Below, piece by piece: positions 34,557 through 47,183 of a stretch of 64,000 bases of DNA. This DNA comes from Rhodamnia argentea (lineage: Eukaryota; Streptophyta; Magnoliopsida; Myrtales; Myrtaceae), in contig NC_063150.1 in the NCBI RefSeq assembly GCF_020921035.1, positions 36,131,826 to 36,195,825 of the forward strand, in the 5' to 3' direction. The notes under the pieces are model-generated. The model did no database searches. It saw only the letters and a program-made list of their open reading frames with translations, and had not been told where the DNA came from. A program made the position numbers and the translations under genes. The first letter of the stretch is position 1, and each line of letters opens with the position of its first letter.

Positions 34557-37500
34557 TCAAGGGCTATAACCCCGTGGTGGTGGTGGTGGTGACCGACGAT
34601 TCATATGGCCGAATTGAAGGTCATTTGAGTCCCCAGGGCTGTCTGGTGTTCCAACGCCTTCTCCCTGCGGTCCTACACCGACATACTGTTGCACTACGAG
34701 TACCGAAACGGTTGCCGCGAAATCTGATGATGCTAACAAATCTCCAATTGCTCCAAGTTCGGGGCACTCGCTCCAGTCCGTGAGCCCTGCTGTGAGTGGC
34801 GATATCATCCCTTGCCCTCTCCCCACTATGAAAAGATCGTGTGAACTATCGATCGACCGTATTGCCGCGACTGTCTCCTCCCCATTGTTCACTATCTTCT
34901 CAGTGTAAACAATCGACTCATCATTTGCATTCTTCATCCTGAACTCGTTTACATACTCTTCGTCGAGCTGCTTATCCTTGTCACTGTCTGTCACAATTGA
35001 TAAGATCCTGGAGTCACCCAATTCGTTGGTGGACCCGGCTGTTGTGTCAATCGCCTCCTCACCTGGCACAAACCTCATCACCGTGAGGTTGATTCCGGGA
35101 TGTTCACACATCCTCCATCCATACGCTAATGCCTCGCGATCATCAGGTCCCCCGAAGAACAAGACTGCAATATGATGGGCTACTTGGTTCGCTGCCAAGC
35201 GGGTAGACCCATTTAGGCCTCTGTCTACGAGAATCCCGACAGAGCATGGGCTGTTTGCCAGTACATTTTGGTTGATCATTCTGAAAGCGGGGTTGGTGGC
35301 TTCCATCCCTCCATCAACCGTTTGCTGTTTGTGGAAAGGGATGATGATGAAAGCCGCTCGCTTATCCTCTGCCAGGTTGCAGATGTCCTCGTGCATCGTG
35401 GAGTACGGTGATATGGCTGTGAGAGGCTGGACAGTTACACAACCGGCATGTTGTTCGTAGTTTTCGAAGGCATTGATGATGTGGTCAGACTGAGCCTGTG
35501 TACGGTTCAGGGCCGGTCGACCTGATTTCCGAGTATTGTGGACAATGAGCATGGCAGATGCACGCCCAGTGAGCTCGACTAGGTGGAGCACATAGACACA
35601 GATTGGAGATTTTTTGGTGGGGTTGGAAGCCTCCAGGAGGTTGATGATTGTTGGCACATTTCGAGGTGTGTGGACGCAGACAAGCAATCGAAACTCCGAA
35701 TCGGGCTTCGACCTTTGAATAGTTCGACGTTTATAAGGTATGAATCTCCTGGCAGGCCTGTAAATTACTGTAACAGCTGGTGTGATGATTGCGGTGACAA
35801 ACACGGCTACAATCACCATGGCTGCAAATGATTTGTCATCCAAAACCTGCAAAATCCCAAGTTTCATTTCATCTTCACAGTCCACAATGGCTTGCGCAAA
35901 CAGACGATAGCACCCCAAAGCTGAATTTTATGCAAGGAATTGCAAGTCATGTTCATACCTTTTGGTCCTTGCCCACATTAAGAATAATCATTTCGACTAG
36001 GCCCTTGGTGTTCATGAGCAAACCAAGTGTAATTCCTTCTCGGACCGGCATCTGGTAGAATGTGGAAACTATGAGAGTCCCAGCAATCTTGCCTGCGCTG
36101 GAAAAAAAGATGATGATCCCTAGAACCACCCAGCTTGTCGCCCCCGCAATCTTGCTTACATCTGTCCTAAGCCCACTGATTGCGAAGTATAGAGGAAGCA
36201 GAAGCCCCGAAACGAAGTCCTCAAGCTTTTCGATCAGAGTAACTCCCAGTGGCCCGTTTGGAATGATCAGTCCAAAGACGAATGCTCCGAAGACAGAATG
36301 CGTTCCTATGGCGTCTGTAATGAAGCCCGATATCATTACCCCGGTGAGAATCAGGCATATGTAGAATTCACTATAGGTTTCTCCCTCTGGGGTCCGCCGA
36401 ATCATCCAGGCAATCGCGGGTCGCACTATGAAAATGCACACGAGGACAAAAGCGACGCTAGATAGCACCACCCACAGAGATGCAAGGGTAGCACTCTGAT
36501 TTTCGGCCAATGCAATGGCCAAAGCTAGGAGTACCCAAGCGCACATATCGTTGATAAGAGCAGACGACATTGCAACCCGTCCTAATTCCGTGTTAATTAG
36601 TTTGAGCTCGGCAAGTATCCGAGCAAGTACCGGAAATGCAGTCACTGAGAGAGCTACCCCGAAGAACAGGATATAAGTGCCTTGGGAGATGCCTTGGGAG
36701 ATGCCTCCTCCCTTAGTGCTCACCAGGAAGGAGAAACCGACTCCGAATAGGAAGGGCAGGATCATGCCCGCAAGGGCAATTGCTATAGACTTCCTCCCCG
36801 TGCGCTTGATCACCGATATGTCCATCTCTACTCCAACCAAAAAGAGGAAGTAGAGCAGCCCCACATTTGCCATCGTCTCGAGCACCATCACGCTTCTGAG
36901 TGGGAAGATCGTATTCGCAAACGTCTTGCTCCTTCCGAGGACCGACGGCCCTAGCAGTATTCCTCCCTGTTTCAAAAGATCAAATCTAATTAAATGTGGT
37001 TATCAGCATGAGTTTGAAGTCGACGACCAAGGAAAAACACATGTGCATGCAGAAACTTTTGCAGCACCATACTTCTCCTTTTGCCTCTTTGCAATTAATG
37101 CAGTGGCCTGATTCATGTCAAATTCCCCTATGTTTTGATAACAAACGGGATTTAGGCGATTCTTCTGCCGCATTAACCTGGAGTCTATTGATGAAAAGAT
37201 GATCAGCAAATGCAATTTGATTCGTTGAATGATGATAATACGATCCACTCGAAAAGCAGTACCCAGAATTGGTCATTGAATCACATCCACCTTGATGTAA
37301 GGAAAGAAAAACACAGGTTCATGAAGTTGTCGCGCATTGAAATTAATGGTCGGAAATCGCACCGCATTTCTTTTCTTCGCTGCCAAAAGTGACGTTAAGT
37401 TACCATTGACCAACTTACCACGATCTCGGAGATAACTCGCGGCTGGCGTAAAGGTCTGAGTATGTACACCATAATGCGCGTGACGACGACCACCAAGGTC

Positions 37501-37625
37501 AATTGCAAAATGAAGAGGGGCAGGGAATAATCCAGGGGATTATCACCCTGCCATATGCCGTTCGTGGTGATCATGGTCGGCGCGTAACAGACGATCGAGT
37601 CTTCTGATTCGTTCGCATCCGCCAT
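34557..37625 (-). CDS. CHX15: Cation/H+ exchanger, CHX15-like (three exons, 834 aa)
   Basis: Exons in transcript order: 37625-37419, 36966-35959, 35846-34557. All junctions are GT-AG at phase 0 and give one 834-residue frame. Residues 1 to about 430 form the multi-helix Na+/H+ exchanger domain of the CPA2 superfamily. It includes 'NGIWQGDNPLDYSLPLFILQ', 'RQPRVISEIVGGILLGPSVLG', 'LFLVGVEMD', the Asn-Asp pair in 'SALINDMCAW' (about 208-209, where CPA2 transporters carry the transport residues), and 'GTHSVFGAFVFGL'. The long hydrophilic tail (about 450-834) is the CHX regulatory region with universal-stress-like folds, ending Pro-rich (SPPPPPRGYSP). The N-terminus matches my memory of Arabidopsis CHX15 closely. 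Likely an endomembrane or plasma-membrane K+/H+ exchanger. A 12-base tandem repeat in exon 2 duplicates GISQ. A stop at 34557-34559 ends the frame. Confidence 0.9.
36681..36704. repeat. 12-bp tandem duplication within CHX15 exon 2
   Basis: The 12-mer cttgggagatgc occurs twice head to tail, encoding a repeated GISQ in the loop before 'GTYILFFGVALSVTAFPVLARIL'. It keeps the frame. It adds four residues to a loop between membrane helices. Confidence 0.9.
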
Positions 37626-38579
37626 CGCTTGCTTTATCTTCCTATTCCCTCTGTTGTTCCTCCAACAAGACTCCTACCACCTAAATACCACCTGCTACTT
37701 CGACAAATGAGTCAGAACAAGATGTTCATGGCAAATTTTGCAGAGCAAGATACGAATTTCTTCATCATCGTTGGGTAGATTTTCGTGTTCTTTTCCCTTT
37801 TGGGTTCGTCACGTGAAGAGATTCACGATTGCTGCTGGAGAGAGAGAGAGAGGCAGGTAATTCGTTAACATTCCTTGGCTAAGCGACCTATTGGGTGCTC
37901 TGGGTTATGTGGCTAAGGTAGTTGTGGATTGTGAAGATGCCTCTTTTTAAGGTTAAGGCACATCACACGTTATTACCTGGGAGTCTTGAATCTCAAAGCT
38001 GGCGGTTCATGGTGTCTTTGAGATGATAAATTCTTTTCTATCATAACTGCATTTCAGACATGATTGCCCTTCCTAGTGCTTGTAGCAAAAACCAGATATA
38101 AAGAAAATGGTTTAGTTATTTCGATTAGGTAGCGACCCGACTGACTACTCTTCCATGCACTCCATCCAAACATTGCGCATAGGACAATGATTCGGCAGTC
38201 TATTCAAAATGGGAAAGGCTGAATGTTAGCCATTCAAGTCATGGACCGTGGACATGGCCGCTCCAATTAAGTAATGAGACACATCGAGCCATGAAAATCG
38301 ATTAAATCGGTGATTTATAAACAGAGACCGATTTGAATATTTAAAATAGTTTTTTTTTTTTTTGGGTAAGGTACGAATATTTAAAATAGTTAGCATTCAC
38401 TTTATCATACATGTGCGACATTTGTATCTGTGTATGTATGTATGTATAATTTTCCCTTTAACCGAAAATCCGTATGGCATGGTCCCAATACAACTTAAGA
38501 GACTGCCTAGTTGGTTTAGCCGTACATCTGTTCTACTAACCCTACAGAGTGAGACACTTCATCAAATCCTTGGGAACAT
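37626..38579. other. Intergenic: CHX15 promoter side and HDA14 3' side
   Basis: No supported gene. 37626-37950 should hold the CHX15 promoter and leader (minus strand); 38340-38579 the HDA14 3' UTR. A 'tatg' tetranucleotide run lies at about 38432-38447. Confidence 0.5.
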
Positions 38580-41500
38580 TCACAATGAATGCAAGTGCTT
38601 CACTCTCTGTATTGCTTGCTTCACCTTGGCCAATGGTTCCTCGTACAATATCGCGGGGTCATCGAACTTAGACGCCAGACTCGGCTCCCCAAGGAAAGCT
38701 CGGAAAGAGTCCGCTACAGAATAAGAGAGTGATTGGAGGTTGTATCCTCCTTCCAGAAAGAAAACGCAGCGTCCCCCGCAAAGTTCTTTTGCAAGTTGCT
38801 TGATGTTGGAGGCGAGTGCGTAATAGGTTCCCGTAGTGAACTGCAAACTTGCTAGTGGATCCAACACATGAGCATCATACCTTCAGTTACAGACAGACAG
38901 AGACGATGTCAGACAGTTGATGGAGCTCAAAGAAATGCACAGAATTTCATGTTCTCCTCAGTAGAGATATGTAAAGAAAATGGCTCTCTCACCCGGCTGA
39001 GACGAGGATGATGTCTGGATTGAACCTTTGTGCACATGGTGCAATGACTTCATCAAACACAGTCCTCATAGCAATGTCTCCAGAGCCCCCAGGTAATGGC
39101 AAATTAAGGGTTGTGCCTTTCCCATCTGCAACACCTATCTCATCGATTTTACCCGTACCAGGATAGCTTCCATCCTGCAAAACCGCAAGGAGTAAAGTAC
39201 ATGGTCTTTCATTTACATTCCCTCAAGAGCTAAGTTAAGAAAAACTTAAAAGTATACTAAGGTCACTAACTGCTGAGCACAAAGTTTGGTTTACATCTCT
39301 CTAAGCGAACTTGGAATCAAGTTACTTTAAATAAGGTAATGGAACCCTGGGAGTAAAAGGGAAACTCTCTTTGAAACCTTAAAATGCAGAAGTATTTGCT
39401 TAGCTGCCCTCATCTTGTCAATTATAACTCAAAAGATCGAAGAGTTCAAGATACTTGAAATCTAGAGAAAAATCCACGCCAATCTTACTTGGTGTGTCGA
39501 AAGAAAGAATATGTCTGGATCATCATAGAAAGCATCGTTGGTCCCATTTCCATGATGAACATCAAAATCAATAATGAAGACGCGCTTCAATCCATGTACA
39601 CGTTGAGCATAGCGAGCAGCTATAGCTATGTTTCCAAAAACGCAGAAACCCATTGGCCCTTTTGGAATGGCATGGTGGCCTGGAGGTCTAATCAAAGCAA
39701 AAGCTGTTGGTGGATTCTGGGTGATTCTGGATGCGTCTACCTGGGAAATGTAGAGTTCAGTTTTAATATTAATTTACTTCTTCCTTCCATAAATGAAGTG
39801 TGTTTTTGCAAACAAAACTCAGCAATCACAAAAATAAAGACGGCAAACGTGGTGAGATCTAAACATAAAAGAGACTAACGTGCTGGATTGGGACATCACC
39901 ACTGAATCAACTAAAGCCATTCCAACTCCAGCTGCAACAAGTGACTCCTGGAATGTCTGCATTTGAAACCATCACTAGTTTAAGAAAGCACTTGATGAGG
40001 TTATCCATGCAGCTATGAGATAACTTTGAGCTTGGTATGAAGAAACCTACCAGTGACGTCTTTACTACATGCAATTGGATCATAATTTCATAAGATCAAG
40101 GATATCACTTTAGGTTGTGTGCATTTTATCACTATATATCAGCTGAGATACTCTCACCAAGACAAGATGGTTAGCAGGAGAGCTGCAGGATGGACTTCTA
40201 CAGGACACTTCCAGATTCGTTTCTTGTTAAGGAGAAATGCTCTCTCATGACATTCCTCATTAAAAGGACAGCTTATGAACATATTGACATTGACTGTTAA
40301 AGAGAAGTGATCTCTCCTGACATTCTTCATTAAAAGGACAGCTTCTTATTTAAACATATTGACATTGTCATGGCCATTGCTGATCATACTTCTAATAAAC
40401 GATCCTATAGACTGGTTAGCAGCCCCTCGTGCTCTCGACACAATATGCTCCTAAACAATGAAGTACTCTGGCTGACTTATTTTTCCAGTTCAACAATCGA
40501 TATAATCAGTTTGACATGATCTAATCTATATAGACAGTATGATAGATTCCTCTAGTTTGCAACTATAGGTTGCACTTCATACCATCAACACATTCCAAGA
40601 GACTGCAAGATTGCCCATCAAAGCTTATGCATTCAAATATGCATTTTAATTTTTTCTGAATAAATTTTTATCGAAGCAGAAGATTACACATAAATCAATC
40701 AAAAGTATAATATATCTTGAAAGAGAAACTACATTTTTTAAGGAAAAAAATTTCCATGCACTTGCTACCTTTCATCATAGGGATTCTACATTTGACGTAC
40801 TTCGAATCTGTGAGAGAACTATTGAAATTCCATTATTTAGTAAAGCAAGATATTTACATTGGTATTCAGCAATCAAACTGAACCCTAACAGTCCTAAAGA
40901 CCAATTTACCCTTTATAGTTCTAACACTCCCCCTCAAGCTGGAGCATGATATTAATCATGCCCAGCTTGTTACAAATATATTCTCTCCTCTCATTACCCA
41001 GAGGTTTAGTAAAAATGTCTGCAAGTTGTTCACCAGATTTAACGTGACTGGAAAGAATCATTCCAATCTGTAGTTTCTCTCAAATAAAATGACAATCAAC
41101 TTCAATATGCTCTGTTCTCTCATGAAACACGAGGTTGGTAGCTATATGCATTGCAGCCTTATTATCACACTATAAAGGCATAGGAATTGAAGCTTTAAAG
41201 CCTAAGTCAGTCAATAACTGTTGAATCACACTAATTCACATGTCACTCATGTCATGGCTCTATGTTCCGAGTCAGCACTAGAGCCGGCAACAACACTCTG
41301 TTTTTTACTCTTCCAAGACACCAGATTTTCTCCAACCAAGATACAATAGCCAGTAGTTGATCTTTTATCATATGGAGACCCTGCCCAATCATCATCAGAA
41401 AACCTTCGACTCTGCTATGACCATGGTTTTGGTAAACAATTCTTTCCCTGGAGTCTTCTTCAAGTACCTATTACTGCATCCCAATGAGATGTACAAGGGG

Positions 41501-44500
41501 AAGACAAAAACTAACTTAACACATTAACTGGAAAGGCAATGTCTAGCCAAGTAATTGTAAGATAATCTCGTTTGCCTAATCTCGTTTGCCTACCAATCTT
41601 GTATATCTCTCCGGATTATTGAAAAGTCATCCTCCCTCAGAAACCAATTTAACCCATTCTTCCATGGCTAAATCAACAGGCTTTGATCCCAGCATACTTT
41701 TCTTAGTGAGTAAATCTAGTACATATTTTCGCTTAGACAGAACAATAACTTTCCGTGACAATGCCACCTCAATTCTTAAGAAATACTTCAATTTTCTTAA
41801 GTCCTTAGTTTGAAACTGTTTCTGAATATAGATCTTTAGTTCAACTATGTCAACCAAGTCATCTCCCATGTTGATAATATCATCCACATATACAATCAAG
41901 AGCAACTTGCCTTTCTCTGACTGTTTATAAAAGAAAGAGTGATCATTGCTACATCTAGACAGTCCAAAAAAAAGTACAATCTCAGAAAATATTCCAAACC
42001 ACGCTCGTGGAGACTGCTTCAAACTATACAAAGGTTTTTTTTGGGTTGCAAACTAGTCTTCTAGACTTCCCTTAAGCAACAAACCCCGGAGGTTGCCCCA
42101 CATAAACTTATTCATTGAAGGTACCATGCAAAAAGGCATTCTTGATATCAAGCTGAAACATGGGCGAATTATAGGTGGCAGCAAAAGAGATCAAAATACG
42201 AACAGAAGTAAGCTTAGCAATAGAAGAGAGTATTGAGATAGTTAACCCTATCCACCTAAGCATACCATTTCACAACAAGCCTCGCTTTTAAGCGAGCAAG
42301 AGAACCATCAGGACTAACTTTCACAACATATACCCATCTGCAACCAATAGCAATTTTACCTGAAAGAAGAGGTACCAAGTCCCAAGTTTAATTCACCTGT
42401 AGAGCCTTTAATTCTTCTTCCATATATGTCCTCCAGCCAAAACTTTGTAATGGCTCAGATACAGACTTGACGACAGGATATTGTTCAATAGTAGATAAAA
42501 AGGGTCGAAAGGAAGGAGACACAAGAGAGTGAAATAAAATTTGCAATAGAATATTGAGTACAAGCATGTGTATCTTTGCAATGAGTAAGAAGATCAAGAT
42601 CAGACACGAGAAGGACCAGCTAATGGCGGATCCGAGACAAAAGATGATGTAGTAGTAATAAACTTGTAGAGGAGGTGGTTCCTATGTAGATACTAGTGAA
42701 ACAGCTAGAGCTACTAACCGAATGGTTGTCACATGCAATTCTTCATCCAACTCGGACATAGTAATTGGAACATCATAATAAGGAGTGGATTCAAAGAATG
42801 AAACATCAGTAGTTCTGAAGTATTTTCTCAGTAATGGAAATAGCAACGATATCCCTTTTGGCACCCTCCATGAAGACGTTTATATGGAGCAACCTCCGGG
42901 GTTTGGTCTAGGTTTGTGAGGCTAGGTCTGAGCTCGTCGGGGTTGTACGACGCCAAGGCTTGCCGAGTTTGGGTCTAGGTTTGCTGAGGCTCGACAGATC
43001 TGAGCTTGTCGACTTCGGAGGTAGTTGGTGGTCGATGGCGGTGGCTGGTGGTCGACAGTGGTGAGTGACTACTCTAGGGTTTCAACATGGCTCCGATACC
43101 ATGTCAGAGAAATATTGATATTCCATTACTTAGTAAAGAAAGATATATACATTGGTATTCAGCAACCAAACTAAACCCTAACAATCCTAAAGACCAATTT
43201 ACCCTTTATAGTTCTAACATAAGCAATATCTTACATGACCATAACATGTCATAGCAGTGGTAGAAACCAATTTGTAAACACGTGGCAACCATTACAGTTG
43301 AACTAATGTATAAAACTGGATTTACCAACAATACTAATTCTTCCTAATGTGACATAATAGCCAAACTTACAGTAGCAGTGGCATACGTTGGTCCAGAGCC
43401 TTCAATGTAGATGATGCCCTTTTCTGAAGCCTTGTCCATGGCCTATAAAATAAACAAGTTCATCAAACTTCAAGCTTTGGAACATGCTACCAAAGAAATT
43501 GTACAGCCAAAAAGTCTTTTAAAGCAAATTTATCTGAGAACATAGAGGAACACAAAAATACTAGTAACAAATGCATTGTACACTAACTGTCTGAGTTGTC
43601 CAACGAAACATGAGTACCAAAAATGAGAATCTCAATTCAGCAACTTGGGTAGTCTAACCTTGGAAGCCTAAGAGCTCAACAGAAAACTAAAATTTTGCTG
43701 GTGACCGGTCCCACTCAGATGGATTCAAGCATCAGCTTGTTTGTTTGTTGTCAAATTTTTTTATTTTATCTTTTACTTTGTAATGTAATGCCTCGTTATA
43801 TTCACTGATTGCCTTATGTCCAGACACCCCCAATCAATTTAACAATCAATCATTTGCCGTGTATAACTTTCCTCTTTCCATTTTACAAGTAGTTAGATAT
43901 TGTAATTAGCAATAAAGCAGGGCATGACGAAGAATCAGCATTCCTCCCTCCCTCCCTCCCTCTCACATGGCCACAATTTAAATAGCTCTACAACCGTCCA
44001 TACATGCTTTAATCGATTTCTATGGCTGTCAAACTACATGGGACAAACAAGCAAAACTCTTATAGCAAAGGCCAACTTTTCTTTGATGCCAAGAACTAAC
44101 ATTACTGCTTGTGAATGACGTAATGAAAGACAAAAAGCAAGGTGTGAGCCAGATAAAACTAATAGAGGTGACTTGGTGAGAGAAGCTACCTTCTGAAGAC
44201 CCGATACATAAGCTCTTGTGTGAACATGCAATAGATCATCCACAGAAGCAGGCTTAACAATTGGAAGTTCAACAATGTCATCACTGCGAACCTGTAAGAA
44301 AAATCATTACTATTTGGTGCATTGTGGCTTTATGGGCTATTGTATGGATACTAAAGCCTTGGCTTGATGGCAGCATATGTTGGGTCGTCAGTAATATTTT
44401 CCTCACATTAATCAAAAATAATTTTCCTTGAGTTGCTGAACAAGCAGAGATTGGATTATCTACCTGCCAGATTTCAGGCACAATTGAAAGCTCCACTCAT

Positions 44501-45521
44501 TATATTATGAATCGAACTTAAACAACATTTCTACAGTTTCTGGTCAAAGTCAATTAAGAAGTGCAGGACAGCAGATGTAAGAAAAAAAGGCAATCTATAA
44601 TTAGTAAGAATAACTAAAGCGTGATTGATGGGATCATATGTAAGAGGAGTGCGATACCTTTGGAGTGAGTTCCATCTTCTCAAGAGCTGTAACAATTGCT
44701 GGGACCCTAAAATGGGATTCAGGATGGGACTCCTGCTATCGGTACATGCAGGCCATCATTAGAACATATTTGAAACCACAAAGCGCAATTACAAACAAGA
44801 ACAGGGGCCAATAAAAGTCCACTGGCGCAAATCTTGAACCAAACACAGAAAAGGAACAAGAGCAGCTCAAGACATGTTCCATCGCAAATCTCATTCCATG
44901 ACAATCGATTATCATTTTAATCTGAATCCAATCACCAGCTTCTCAATGGCTGGACGTTGCTGCAGATATTTTTGGGTGATTTATGTTAATTGGCAAATGC
45001 TGCAATACCACCGAACTAATCAACCAAACCTTCTCGAGGATCTGATAACAGAGCTACATGAGTGATCATCTAAACTCAAACTTCCAATTGAATTATCTTG
45101 AAGAACCTCGTGTCAGTTTGTCTAAATCTCAAACACAGAATCACCATTCAGACACCAAATGAGGACAGACTAAGCCAGGAAGCAATACGAACAAGAACCG
45201 ACATGGTATAACACTGACATGATCCGATTATTAGACAAACAGTATCCTCTTCGAGAGTAACATTCCGGTAAACCAAATGAAGAATCCAAAATCAAGCCCA
45301 ACCTGGTTGTGACCCATGGCGGGGGCTACACCGTAGATAACACGCGCAGCAGCCAGCCGCGGATGCTTCTCCTTCTCATTCGAGCAACGAACCGGACCGC
45401 CGATTCCCGGCGAACTACATCTCCTCCAAGCTCCCCGAAATTTGGAGTCCAAGTGAAATCCAGCACGACTTTGCCCATTGCGAATATGATTCCACCCCCG
45501 AAACACCACATTCCCTAACAC
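38580..45521 (-). CDS. HDA14: Class II histone deacetylase, HDA14-like (eight exons; start unresolved)
   Basis: Exons in transcript order: about 45521-45303, 44732-44658, 44291-44190, 43442-43371, 39956-39900, 39740-39489, 39174-38993 and 38880-38580. All junctions are GT-AG and the joined frame is open for about 419 residues. Landmarks: '[29 protein letters not shown]', '[10 protein letters not shown]', '[20 protein letters not shown]' (active-site His pair), 'DFDVHHGNG' (zinc ligands Asp and His), '[13 protein letters not shown]', 'VSAGYDAH' (third zinc ligand) and 'FFLEGGYN' (catalytic Tyr region). All catalytic residues are present. It matches Arabidopsis HDA14, an RPD3/HDA1-class deacetylase reported in plastids and mitochondria and acting on non-histone proteins. 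Intron 4 (39957-43370) is about 3.4 kb and carries a copia element. The first exon is open upstream only to a stop at 45546-45548, with no ATG before MGHNQ, so the true start is not found. Confidence 0.9.
40227..40370. repeat. Tandem duplication of about 70 bp in HDA14 intron 4
   Basis: Two head-to-tail units share 'attaaaaggacagctt' (40258 and 40330), 'catattgacattg' and 'tctc(a/c)tgacattc'. Units run about 40227-40294 and 40296-40370. Divergence is modest, so it is not very recent. It lies near the copia insertion but outside its LTRs. Confidence 0.8.
40809..43219 (-). mobile_element. Ty1/copia element with 118-bp LTRs in HDA14 intron 4, internally deleted
   Basis: The LTRs at 40809-40926 (3') and 43102-43219 (5') are both 118 bases, begin TGTTAGAACT and end with CA on the minus strand, and differ at roughly a dozen positions. 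The primer site 'tggtatcgga' follows the 5' LTR directly (43101-43092), and a purine tract (agctTGAGGGGGAG, minus strand) precedes the 3' LTR. The interior is only 2.2 kb: leader, an integrase-tail remnant (42864-42682, 'FFESTPY'), then reverse transcriptase (42031-41627: '[11 protein letters not shown]', 'VYVDDI') and RNase H remnants down to '[10 protein letters not shown]' near 41020. Most of gag, protease and integrase is missing. Stops interrupt it. Same orientation as the host gene. Confidence 0.85.
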
Positions 45522-45548
45522 GAACCGACAGGTGTTCCTCCGCCATTA
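45304..45548 (-). other. HDA14 5' exon region with no in-frame start codon
   Basis: Reading back from MGHNQ the frame is open to the TAA at 45546-45548 and its residues (Arg-, Ser-, Gly-rich, few acidic) suit an organelle-targeting peptide. It contains no ATG before MGHNQ. An ATG at 45545-45543 lies in another frame. An upstream exon, a non-AUG start such as the GTG at 45521, or a sequence error would each explain this. Confidence 0.55.
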
Positions 45549-45684
45549 GCACGAGGCTAGAGCATGCGATATGAATTCACTCGCAGAAGTTTCATCAATC
45601 CATTCAGTGGCGCCATGAAACATAACGCCGTGCGATTGCCATTCGCATGCAAAGAACGCAAACGAAAGCAAGAAAGAAGCGAGA

Positions 45685-45720
45685 CGAAGAAGAAGAAGAA
45701 GAAGAAGAAGAAGAAGAAGA
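45685..45720. repeat. (GAA)n microsatellite
   Basis: Twelve AAG/GAA units upstream of HDA14, probably in or near its 5' leader (CTT repeat on the transcribed strand). The Lys-, Leu-, Phe- and Ser-run frames in this region are artefacts of the repeat. Confidence 0.95.
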
Positions 45721-45805
45721 ACCAGCGAGACAGGAAGAGCGCGGGGACGGATGAAGAAGCTCCATGTTGTGAGTCTGGAGTGTCTCTGCCAGACCGCACA
45801 CACTG

Positions 45806-46304
45806 AGATTATTTATTAATTACTGAATTTTATGGATTTCTCCGGATGAGCTTATGTAACTGGCAGCCAAGCAACACCAACACGTGATCCGACCAGACAC
45901 AATATTTAAAAAAAAAAAAGAATTTTGACATATTAGACACGTTCTATATTAAATATTTATTTATATACATATATTATTAGTGAATTTTTTTCTTTTTTTA
46001 TTAAGGATTCACTATTAGATTTTTTCGTGTTGGCTACGTATATTAATTTTGAGTTGACTGATTATATGACTTGAGTATATATATATATGATAGATTTGTA
46101 TTTTGATTTTCAATTTATTGAAAATTCTTAAAATTGGCCACATGCTTGTTGAAATGTTGAACTTGCATTTCGCGTGTCTAGAACATCGACCACGTGTCGG
46201 TCGCATGTCAAAAGGTATTCGACACAATACAGAAAGTGTCCAAAGAGTGTTGATGCTTCCTAAAGCGGCCGCAGCCCAAAAGAGAAATCCGTTTTTAGTC
46301 ATAA

Positions 46305-46344
<40 letters not shown>

Positions 46345-47183
46345 GTTTGGTCAGAAGCTAAAAACTATTTCAAAAATAAAGATTTTCGTCATTTTTAATT
46401 CATGAAGTTTCTCTAATTAAATTTACCGAAGGCTACGTTTGCTATCATCCTTTTCTATCCTAATTACCGCTTCAACACAAATTGAACATAATTAATATCG
46501 ATTGATATAAATTTTCCTTCTAATTTGGCTTTGATAGTAAGTTTAAAAGTAACAGTATTTTCGATCTCCAAAATCTGATTTCAATTTACAGAATTCAAAA
46601 AGGATGAAACGTGTGTCCTATAGAGACCTTGATTTATCTTTTTCGTGAAAACTAAAAATAAAAATATGAAAACGATAAAAAATAATAATGATGAACTTAA
46701 ATCATTTTTGTATTTTTCCTTGTTGAAAATTCAACTTGTCGTCGATGGTTACTAATTTTGTTGTTCATATGAATTCTACGAGCTACCTTATTGTTGAAAT
46801 ATTCGGATGTTTATGGGATTTATACGATTTTTATATGCGTGCGATTGCGATCCACATTTATTTCTCGACGTGGACTTTCTAATACTTATACTATTCACAT
46901 AGTGACACCAGCGATTAAAAAAAAAATTAGAAAGTGACATGATCACTTCTAATTAAAAGCCGAGAGCAATCAACGAATTTTTTTTTTTTACAGATCAATA
47001 TTCATATATAATTAGATAAAGCTCGAAAAGAAAAAAAAAAAAAGAGGGGGGAAGGGGATAGATAGGGGCTTCTACAACCTTAGAGAAATTGACGAGCCAT
47101 GTCAAAAAAAAAAAAACTTAAAAAGGATATAATGAATATAAGAATTTCCATCGGGGATCAAAATTGTATTTAATTATTAGAAT
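45806..47183. other. AT-rich intergenic region
   Basis: No supported gene. Contains the (ATT)n repeat listed separately and several A or T homopolymer runs. 46100-46300 has a small open frame on each strand without known motifs. Confidence 0.5.
46305..46344. repeat. (ATT)n microsatellite
   Basis: About 13 uninterrupted ATT/TTA units. Confidence 0.95.

Noticed and set aside
35953-36364. Plus-strand frames across CHX15
   Set aside because: Antisense shadows of strongly conserved CHX15 exons.
38500-38560. tRNA-like 'cctagttggtttagccg' stretch
   Set aside because: No matching acceptor and T-arm pairing could be found around it.
45546-45806. Frames with Leu, Phe, Ser or Lys runs near the HDA14 5' end
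   Set aside because: All four derive from the GAA repeat; the one in the HDA14 frame ends in a TAA and has no family similarity.
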